From assembly GCA_029339505.1 (NCBI GenBank), contig JAQISU010000189.1, forward strand, positions 2,114,501 through 2,178,500: a DNA stretch of 64,000 nt, written 5' to 3'. The notes below the pieces were generated by a model, which searched no databases, was not told the origin of the DNA, and saw only the letters and a list, made by a program, of their open reading frames with translations. The DNA comes from Unio delphinus. Taxonomy: Eukaryota; Mollusca; Bivalvia; Unionida; Unionidae. Within the stretch, counting starts at the first letter, position 1. Each line of letters opens with the position of its first letter. A program made the position numbers and the translations under genes. Positions 1 through 11,200 of the stretch are shown piece by piece.

Positions 1-155
1 TGAAGACTCACAAGAATCCTACACTGAGAATTAGCGGCCCTGCTCCTTTTAAGAAACATGTCCCTGTACCGACCCAAAAGCCAGTCTCGAAGCCTACTCA
101 TGCCCATGACGACAAACCACCTGTTCTGGAGCTTCAGAACAAAAAATGGGTAGTG
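1..155 (+). CDS. CAP: CAP exon a (partial, left-truncated)
   Basis: Reading frame starts at base 3 (KTHKNPTLR...). The exon ends TGG GTA GTG and is followed at 156 by the donor GTAAGT, phase 0. The last nine exon bases plus the donor are the seed of the array in the following intron. Confidence 0.93.
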
Positions 156-3122
156 GTAAGTAATTTAGTATGATTAGTAGTAAAATCATTCATAACAGGT
201 AGTATTTAGTCATTCTCTATGGGTAGTGGTAAGTAATTCATTACAGGTGTGGTAATTAATTCATTAATAGTAGCGGTAAGTAATTCATTATGGGTAGTGG
301 TAAGTAATTCATTATGGGATAGTGGTATGTAATTCATTATGGGTAGTGGTAAGTAATTCATTAATGGTAGCGGTAAGTAATTCATTACAGGTGTGGTAAG
401 TAATTCATTATAGTGGTAAGTAATTCATTCATGGGTTGTGGTAAGTTATATACCTGTACTGTGGTTAGTGGTAAGTCATTTATGACAGGTAATGTATTTA
501 CTGTGTGGTGGTAAAGCATTTTCTATGGGTAGTGGTAATTCATTATGGTTAGTGACAGTTAATTCATTAGTGGTAGTGGTAAGTAATTCATTAATGGTAG
601 TGGTAAGTAATTCATTATGGGTAGTGTTAATTAATTAATGGTAGTGGTAAGTAATTCGTTATGGGTAGTGGCAATTAATTCATTAATGGTAGTGGTAAGT
701 AATTCATTATGGGTAGTGGTAAGCAATTCATTCATGGGTAGTGGTAAGCTATAAATATTGTGGATAGTGGTAAGTAATTCACTATGAGTAGAGTAACATC
801 ATTCATTACAGGTGGTGGTAAGATATTTATATAGGTAAAGGTAAGCTGTATACTGTGGTTAGTGGTAAGTCATCCATAACAGATAAGTTATTTACTATGA
901 GTGGTGGTAAAGCATTTTCTGATGGTAGTGGTAAGTACCGTATTTTCACGCATATATCCCGCGGGTTATACCAGATTTTACAAACCCCGCAAGGGGGGTG
1001 CGGGTTATATAATGGTGCGGGCTATATCACAATTTTTTTACACATAATAATATTCGATTATATTGTTTGAAAAACGTAACTACATAACATATATTGTTCT
1101 AGTTTTGTTTTGCTAGGGTTGGATATTATGGCTACTACGGTGACTTTACAACAACTTACGGTATCGGGACCAAATCAACATTTCGGGATAAAAACTTAAA
1201 ATTTCGTATCCGTCACGTTTTCATAATCAATATTTTCCGTTTTCAGTCGAAATAACTACGGTACCTAATTTTACATATTTTGAATTAATTAATATTTTAA
1301 TGATAAAAATTAAAAACATCCACCGACCTTGTTGCCGGAATGTCGAAACACATCGGTACTTCGTCCATATTAATAATGGCAGAATGGGGAAGGTCAAGCT
1401 CCTGAATTTCCTTGGCGACGAATTCACGAAAATCATCCATCTTCTTCTCCCAATTCTCGGGTAAACGTTGGCCGACGGTCGTTTGTGTTCTGACTGACAA
1501 TCGGCTCCTCTTCATAAATTTATATACCCAATTCACTCCTCCTTTGAAATCATCAATGTGCTTCTCTGCCGCCATGAGTTTGGCCTTCAGTTTGATGGCA
1601 ACTGTCGAGACTGGTCGGTTGTTGTCCCGCGATCCACTGCTTCAGGTCAGCTTCAAGGTGAGGCCACTTTGCTTTAGGTCTGCGACGAGCACGTTTTCGT
1701 GGATTCATCTTCTCCAACGTTCCTTTTTCTTTTCTCCAACCTCGGATTACACTCTCATCAATGTCAAATTTTCTACCTGTGGCTCTATTGCCATGCACTT
1801 CAGCATACGCAATGGTAGTTAGCTTGAAGTCGGCTGTGTAAGACTTTCGTTTCGGCATTTTTTAAATTAAACAGAAAGAAATTATTTAAACTCGAATCTA
1901 CACTTCACAAGAATACAAGATTATTTAGAAATGTCCGTGTTTATGTAGCCTGTAGTTGAGGCACAGCTCCTATATGCAGCCTACGCACACAAGCACTGTG
2001 TACCGTGTTTTTTGCTGACGTTTATTGAGCAAAGATCGTCGGCTTACTTTGATGATGGCGCCGCTAAAGGCTCCAGTTGAAGCCTTTGTTATTGCTGCGG
2101 CAACTTCAGATAATTGTAGAACATTGAAACAGATTTGTTTTATTTGTTTAGTATATATCAGTGCTTCAAAGGTAATCAGTTCATTTTGAAGTGTCAGCAA
2201 ACGTATTTTTTCTTCTTCCATCTGGTATTTGTTTTTAAATTAGTGCCATCTGCTTGACTGTACTCATTTTACGTTTCCGCCTTCTGCGGATTCGGATTTA
2301 AACTAGTCAGTTGCATAAAGTAATAAGGCCAGATATCATCATTAGCGGATTATGATATAACAGCGCAGTGTTAGTGTGGTTTGTCAGTATGAGACAAGGA
2401 CTTGTTATTTTAACAATATATTCCAGTACATTGTTTCCTGTCATGGTGCCTTTGATTTTCTCTACTCCAAACGCAAGACTGTATATACGGTTTTTATCAG
2501 CCAAAATTGGTGTCGCCACAAATATCACCAGATGGTATATTTTGTCACCAAAACGGAAAACAGAATCGCAGTTTGCTCCATCAGCGAAGCCCCGTGATCC
2601 TGTAATTGATTTCATTTCCGATTGTAGCTGTATAAATATATCTATGGTTGCGGGTTATACAAAGGTGCGGGTTATGCCAGCGATTTTTTACCCAAAACCC
2701 CAAAACCCGCGGGCTATATGAGGGTGCGGATTATCTGCGTGTGCGGGATATATGCGCGAAAATACGGTAATTCATTATGGGTAGTGGTAAGCAATTTCAC
2801 CATTTAGTATTCTTACAATACCTAACCGCTTTGGTGGCCTACTGGTTAGAGTGTTTGCCTTGAAAGCAGGAGGTCATGCGTTCGAACCCAAACTGCGTCA
2901 TAGCAAAGACTTATAAAAATGGTTGTAACACCAGGTGCTCAGGATTCAGAGGTTAGTGTTTGGACTGCTCAGTCTGGTGTCAGGAAAATGTCACTGGGTG
3001 GGATATCATGCTACATGTCTGCAACATGATGCACCAGTGCTATACATTACTGTAAACTGCCACAGTGAAGATATTGTATCAATATGACTGAGCTTTTTAA
3101 AAAGCTATGTTAGAAATCCAAA

Positions 3123-3180
<58 letters not shown>

Positions 3181-5186
3181 TTACAATACCTAGTAAGTTT
3201 CAAATGAAAATGGTGTCAGTAGTACATCTGGTAAGACTGCCACAGGAATTGTCTTGAAAATCTTATTATTCCTAAATGGATGACATTTCGATTTTCACCA
3301 AAACATCTCAGATTTATGTGCTTTGTTTTCTCATTGATAATAAACCTATTTGATTATTCTTTTTCCTCTTATAATGTTGTTGTGTCACTATACAGTCTTA
3401 CAGTGCTGGTTGGTCAGTGCTGGTTGGTCAGTGCTGGTTGGTCAATCTTCTTTGTCCAAAATGAAAGTTTTGCAATTCTGAAATTCAGCATGTGCATCAT
3501 AGCAACAAATTTGAAAAAGTTCTGTCACCAAAGAATATTAGAGATGGTTTCTGCACTTGGCAGCTTAAAGGAAGAACCTGTTTTATCTGGAATGTCAGGA
3601 ATTTCTTTTTACCCAGTAGAATTATAATCCTTTGTTTGGACTCTTGTTTTTTGTGGTTTTTGTTGTTGATATGAATCATTGAAATCACAAACTAGGTGCA
3701 AGTTAATTTTTGTTGCAAAAGTCATACTCAGAACTTTGCTGAATTTGTATCATATTTTTAACCTGTTAGTCAGAAAATGTTAATGCCCTTGAACTTAATT
3801 TGACTTGTACTCAACTGATTATAGATTTGTGTAATTTTTAAGTGAAGTATAGGTGAAAACTTCATTTATTTATTTTCAATGTCCCAATAGAGAGTGACTT
3901 GTGCAACTATGTAAAAGTTATGTGATTTTCTGATATGGAAAATATGTCACTGAGATGTCTTGAGAGAAAAAGTGAGATATTTAGAATATTTATGTCGCAG
4001 AGAATTCTTGAGAAAAAAGTTATATATTTAATTATTTTTGTACCCATTATTGGCTTCCTTCCTAACATTCCCAGTTTCATTGTTATTTAAGTTTAATTCA
4101 TTTTTCTCTGATTCTATCAGGAATATCACCATGGCAACAAGGACTTGGTGCTCTCTGACACAAATCTAAAGCAGACAGTCTATATGTACAAGTGCACAGA
4201 CAGTACTTTGCAGGTGAAGGGCAAGGTCAACTCCATAACATTAGGTAAGCCATATTTGGTATCTAGGCAGCTGTAACCCAGTTTACGGTTTCCATGACAG
4301 TTTTGGGCTTATATTATTGTAGGGAGATATGGATATCACATTCTATATGATTTGGGATAACAGCTACATCAACACTCCTATTTTTAAATTTGTATATATA
4401 ATATCATTGATATCATTATTTAGAGCTGCTGTCAACAGCATTGTCATTCCGATTCCGAGTGAAGATTTTGTTTCAGTCTTTTTTTCTACTGGTCACTGTT
4501 GTGTTTCTGTCATTTGGTGTCCATATCCATGTCTGTTAGTGCAGGGTTTTCATAACTACTTGCCCTGACCGCTCCAGTGGCCTAGTGGTTAGAGTGTCTG
4601 CCTTGGGTGTGGGAGGCCATGGGTTCGATCTCTGGCCAAGTCATACCAAAGACATAAAAATGATACTTACAGCTGCCTCGCATGGTAGGACAGGTCAGCC
4701 TGGTGCCAGGATAATGTGACTGGGTGGGACAAAATGCTACTTGTCTGCAGCATGATGCCACATTGCTAAACATCACTATAATCTGCTACAGTGCAGACAT
4801 TATAGTGATATGACTGAAAAATTGTTAAAGCTACATTAAAAATTCCAAATTTAAAAAAAAAAACTAATTGTCCCTAATTATTTGGAAGACTGCCATGAAT
4901 ACATACATTCTTCTCAAGATCTAGTTAGCCATCTTGAATATCTTTTCATTGCTGCTTATTCTAAACAGTGAATCAGCTCCAGGTTTTCACTAGATGACAT
5001 CTTATGATATTTAGTTAGTACTAAATGAAATAGTGCCAATCTGACATCCATATGACCACCATTGCAGCCATTTTGCAAATCTTGTTATTGCCACTCCCCC
5101 TAATGAGAAAGTCATATTGACATGGGGTTTTCACTAGCAGACTAATTATGTATGTATGTATGTATGTATGTATGTATGTATGTATG

Positions 5187-5261
<75 letters not shown>

Positions 5262-8200
5262 ATCTTAAAAATATTCTTTTGACTTGTCCATCTAATTGGA
5301 ATGTTATAACAGTGTACGGATTTCATTGTAAGACTTTTATCATGTCTACTTGTCTATTGAATGAAATGATGTTAATATGCTCCTATCTGACAGCAACCAC
5401 TGTTTGATGTCAATTACCATAACAGCTAATTTTATCTACCAATCAAATGAAGTCTTATATCTTCATGTTTTGGAAACTGAGTAGTATGGCTGGAGAGCAT
5501 CAGTGTGTGTCAAATAATTTGACTCCTTTTACAAATCTCTGAAATCTGTATTTCCATTGGCTAATTGAAGGGTCAGCTGAGCATGACCCCTTTTTTTCAT
5601 GCTCTTTTGTTTGCCTGGTGTCAGGATAATTTGTAGACAACATAATCCTTTAGCATAAACAAGAAATGTTTTTGTATTTTTGGCATGCATCAATTTCAAT
5701 AGAACTGACTACATTTTTATTGTAGTTATTATTGTATAAATTTTAATATAACTGACTATATTTTTATTGTAGATTTATCATGGATAGATTTCATAGAACT
5801 GACTACAATTTTCTCCAGTAATAAATTTGTAACACAGCTTATAAATGAAATGGAAAATATTTATAGGCTACTGCATTTGTATGAGAAAATATGAACAAGT
5901 TTTTCAGATAGATGCTCTGCAGTTCATATTTTCCCTTACAAATGCAGTAACCTTATTATATGCTCAATTTCTTGTTCTACCTAAGGCCTAATTATATAAA
6001 CAAAAATACTCTACACGCAACAAAGTAACTGAATGTATGTCATATTCCAAACTAAATATACAAGTGCAGATTCATCATTACACAACAACAATTTTATTAA
6101 TGTAGACGTAACCCTGCCCAAATAAATTTGAACTTAGTCACACGCTAGACACAACGTTTGAAAAGAAAATGGCATTTTTGGTCTACTTGAAATTTGGAAT
6201 CATATGATGAAAAAATATGCATTGCAACAACTTTTCCATTTGATCTGTAAGGAACAGATTTGGGTATATTTGTTGAATCTACGATTTTTTTTTTATGAAC
6301 TGTATTTATGCCAGTTTTAGAATTGATGCAGCAAGGCAGAAGCGTGTTGACATCTGCAAGTGTGTTTCTGTTCTGTCATTGAATGTGGGAATAATATGAA
6401 GTCTTTCAGTTGCAATTATCAAAAAGACGCTTTGGAATTTAATGTTTATTTCATTTTGAGTGCAGTAAGGAGGATGTAATTGCATTTGGAATATAGTTGA
6501 AATTACAGTACAATTTCGAAATGTGTGATCAAGCCTGAGAACCCATGACTTGGCTCATGTAATTTACATTTGCAGAACTAATAAAGTATATTTTGAGGAA
6601 ATTGAGGATGTAAAACTAAGTATATATTTTGTCATTCTTATTACCAGAGGACAGATTTTGCCTTCTCACTTGCATGTTATTTGTAGGTACCCAGCAATTT
6701 TATGAAATCTGGCATCAGTTGCCCACCTAAACAGAAACATTGTATCAAAACGTTAACACACAATAGCAGCTGGTATGTGACAGTCCATAAAACATCTGCC
6801 TTAGTTCATTTAGAAACATTATTTAATGAAAATGTAAAGTGCGTTTACTTGATATGTTTGCATCAGCGTCCATTGTTTATTTACAATGGAAAGTACTTTC
6901 TTCATAAGTGCAATATGAATTGTGCGTTCAAGTTCAGTATCGTAAAATACCAAATGATTCTGAAAATTCGAGGTTAATGGAGAAAAAAAATGAGCATATA
7001 ATAATAATAATAATAATAATGATGATGATGATGACTTAATACAGATCTTCAATGATATTTTTAAAGTAACAACTTTCTTTTGTTTTACCAGACAATTGCA
7101 AGAAGGTTGCCATTGTATTTCAAGATGTTGTATCTTCCGTAGAGTTTGTCAACTGTCAGAGTGTTCAGGCACAGGTGAAGTTATATTTTTTTTTAATGTT
7201 TTTTAAAAAAAATCTCCATTCCATCTCAAGTATTCAGTACTTGTGTATAATACTAATCCAACTGCAAACCAGTCTATACACAGATTTTCATCATACTGCA
7301 AACCAGTCTATACACAGATCACACACTTGACACAGATCAGGGTCTATGTTCATTATAAGTAATATAAGTAGTGTTAGGCTTATTTAACTCTGGACAATCA
7401 AATATTTTTTACTTAGTAATCTGTGAGGTCATCTTTACAATATATTTGCTTTGCTGGTCATGTCCAGCATAACACCTGCAATTTATTACATGTCTAATAT
7501 TTACATGGGGTTGTGGAAAGGGGGTGAAGTTGTTTACAGATAGTACTGTACTAAATAGAATTGTTTTTAATAAGGAGATTTTGTCAAGTATGAAAATCGT
7601 AATCTAATTGTATATTTTGATTCTTGTAGTCATTGGGCAAGTGTCCTACCCTTAGTATAGACAAGACAGATGGATGTCTGATTTATCTGAGCAAGGAATC
7701 ATTGAATGCTGAAATCGTCACGGCCAAATCTTCCGAGATGAATGTCCTAGTTCCGAAAGATGATGGAGATTTTGTAAGTTCATAATTAAAAAGATAAGAT
7801 ACATCTTATTTTTTTTAGTGTTGAGAGCACTAGATAAAGAAAGGTCCAATTTCTGCAACCATTTTTTTTAATGAAAAATTAAATTATCAGTTTCGGGTCT
7901 GTGGTATTCATTTTTGTAGTCATTTTGTTACATATTTCTATTTCGTATGAGAAAAACCATCTTCAGATATGGGCAAATATATATATATATATATATATGG
8001 GAAATAGCAGTGTGTTTGGTGGGTTCAGCAACTTGAAACTTGAAACATGTATTCATTAAAAAGATTTTGGAGATTGTGTATCCGTCAGTTGGACAAACTT
8101 ATGTTCCATATATTATCATGAAGTAAGGTTAAACAATCAACACATTTAATAATTTTTGTAGCATTCGTTTTTATTAGCTCTACTGTTCACAGATCAGAAG

Positions 8201-11200
8201 AGCTTATGATATGGTCTGTTTTTCATTGCCAGACTTATGTGTTTGAGACCCCTGATCTAGTTGGTTCTAAATGAAATTGGTGCTGCTTTTTCATACAAAA
8301 ATGGCCGTCACAGTGGCCATCTTGAAAATCTGTTGTCTCTACTTCACCTGATGATCATATAAACATGGGGTTTTCACAAAAAGATGTCTTATGATGTCTG
8401 GTTTGTCTTAAATGAAAATGGTGCTGATTTGACAGGTGGTATGGCCACAACACTGCCCTAAATAAATAAATGGCAAGCATGAAACCCACTAAATATCCGA
8501 ATAAAGAGTAAGGAAAACCCCACTAAATATTTCAAATAAAGAGTAAGGAAAACCCCACTAAATATTTCAAATAAAGAGTAAGGAAAACCCCACTAAATAT
8601 ATCAAATAAAGAGTAAGGAAAACCCCACTAAATATTTCAAATAAAGAGTTACAATAAACCCACTAACTATCGAAAAAGAGTGAGGAAAACCCCACTAAAT
8701 ATCGAAATAAAGAGTGAGGAAAACCCCACTAAATATCGAAATAAAGAGTGAGGAAAATTCCACTAAATATCAAAATAAAGAGTGAGGAAAACTCCACTAA
8801 ATATCGAAATAAAGAGTGAGGAAAACCCCACTAAACATCAAAATAAAGAGTGAGGAAAACCCCACTACCGGTAACTATCAAAAAAAAGGAGTGAGGAAAA
8901 CCCCATGAAATATTATAAAAATACTGAAATAAAGAGTAAATGTAAATGTACTTAGTATTTAAATGGAAGAATAAACTCAAGGTGTATTTAAGGAAGTTTG
9001 AGTTTCACAGGATAGTATGCTTTGTGTTAAAAATACATTGTAAAATATGGTACAGGAAAATATGCTTTCTGTGAAGTTATATTGTAAAATATTGTACAGG
9101 ATTGTATGCTTTTTGTCCATTTACTTTTGTAAAATATGGTACAGGAGTATATGCTTTGTGTTAATTTATATTGTAAAATACAGTACAGGAGCATGTGCTT
9201 TGTGTTCAGTTCTATTGTAAAATACGGTACAGGAGTATATGCTTTGTGTTCATTTATATTGTAAAATACGGTACAGGAGTATATGCTTTGTGTTCATTTA
9301 TATTGTTAAATACGGTACAGGAGTATATGCTTTGTGTTCAGTTCTATTGTAAAATATGGTACAGGAGTATATGCTTTGTGTTTATTTATATTGTAAAATA
9401 TGGTGCAGGAGTATATGCTTTGTGTTTATTTATATTGTTAAATACGGTACAGGAGTATATGCTTTGTGTTCAGTTCTATTGTAAAATATGGTACAGGAGT
9501 ATATGCTTTGTGTTTATTTATATTGTAAAATATGGTACAGGAGTATATGCTTTGTGTTCATTTATATTGTTAAATACGGTACAGGAGTATATGCTTTGTG
9601 TTCAGTTCTATTGTAAAATACGGTACAGGAGTATATGCTTTGTGTTTTTTTATATTGTAAAATACGGTACAGGAGTATATGCTTTGTGTTCAGTTCTATT
9701 GTAAAATACGATAGAGGAGAATATGTGTTGTGTCCAGTTATATTGTACGGTGTGATACAGGATTGTAAGCTTTGTGTCCATTTAAATTGTAAAATATGGT
9801 ACAGGAGAGTTTTTGCTGTGTTTATTTAGATTGTGAAATACGGTACAGGAGAATATGCTTAGTATGAAATTACAATGTAAACATAAATTGTTTAGCTTTC
9901 ACCTCAAATTCAGGTTTATTTAATTGTTAGCTCGATCAGTAAAGTGTCGGCCTGCCACACAGGGATAATGAGGTTTGAATCACCTGGTGGGAACATATTT
10001 TTTACAACATTTTCATCTGTTTACCTTTACTAGAGAAACATATTGACAGTTTTAATTTTGTGGTGAAGCCAGATTTTGTCCTTTTTTTTTCTCATTTAGT
10101 CTTAACATACCGCTTCATGGCATTAAAACAAGACAAATATATTTGCATCATTTTAGATTCAGCCAGTTATCAATGGGGATGCCAATGAATGAGAAATTAG
10201 TGTCAAGGCTGAACACTTTTAATGACTATCTCTTTCCAACACTGTCGTCATGGCAACTACTCACTGAATACCAAACATCTTTTAGAAACATAAAAAAACA
10301 GCATCTCTTACATTTGATGTATAATCTTATACAGAAATCTGAAAAGAGACAGAAAACAGCTCTTATTCAATATAGACATTTAATGCCTTGGAGAGAGAAA
10401 ACGGCTGATCAATATAGACATTTAATTTGCTTTTGTTGTAAGACTGGAAAATTATTGGGAATCCAAACACATCGAGAATTTTGAAAATGTTTACTATAAT
10501 TTCAAATTTCAATAATTAGAAAGGTGTCATGGATGGTTTATGTTAAACCTTTCAGGAATAGATGTTGGGCCATAATTTAATTTTTCAAGAAACAAAATAC
10601 ATTTTAAAGTTGGTGGATGGTGATAGAGAATTGTATAATATATACAAAATACAATACATACAAAATACAATTTTTGACCAGCCATCATACTGTTAAAATT
10701 AGGACAGTCATGCTGTTTGAACTCGAATGTTATTTTTGACCAGCTATCATACTGTTAAAATTAGGACAGCCATGCTGTTTGAACTCTGATGTTTGAAATT
10801 TTTGACCAGCCATAATAGTTAAAAATTAGGATAGCCATGCTATTTGAACCATGACTGGCGATCATACTGTTAAAAGTAGGACAGCCTTGCTGTTTGAACC
10901 ATGACCAGCCATAATACTGTTAAAATTAGGACAGCAATGATGTTTAAACTCTGACCAACCATAATACTGTTAAAAATAGGACAGCCATGCTGTTTGAACG
11001 CTGATGTTTGACATTTTTGACCAGCGATCATAATGGGGCCCCGAGTGGTCCAAAGCGCTTTCCATTACAGATCACTGCCATCTCACATCTGTCTGTGTGG
11101 GTTCAAGTCTAAGATTCGGCTAATGTAGTTATGTGAGAAAGCTTGCCAGTAGCTTCTCGTGGGTCGGTGGTCCTTTCCAGGGGTTTTCCCGGGTACTTCC

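Larger units (their letters stand above)
938..2767 (-). mobile_element. pogo/Tigger-type DNA transposon, 1,830 bp, defective
   Basis: Terminal inverted repeats begin CCGTATTTTC at 938 and end GAAAATACGG at 2767. They match over about 25 bases with one difference (ATATATCCCGC / GCGGGATATAT inside). A TA duplication flanks it (936-937, 2768-2769). Subterminal GCGGGTTATA-type motifs recur inside both ends (961-1030 and 2645-2755). The remnant transposase is on the minus strand. The target was a minisatellite unit GGTAAG-TA-ATTCATT, which is restored exactly if the element and one TA are removed. Confidence 0.9.

Noticed and set aside
2307..2721. Overlapping 102-117 codon frames on both strands inside the pogo element
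   Set aside because: No transposase or other motif on either strand; chance frames in a less AT-rich segment.
2825..2900. tRNA gene
   Set aside because: Box A and B are present, but the cloverleaf is not closed, a SINE body and a target duplication follow, and the same head recurs elsewhere.
9195..9829. 169-codon open frame of repeated [11 protein letters not shown]
   Set aside because: It is a translation of the 44-bp minisatellite passing through three phases; there is no start context or family.
10143..10484. 113-codon frame in the last CAP intron
   Set aside because: Contains an internal local duplication (QYRHLM), no motif, and lies in an intron on the same strand with no splice signals.
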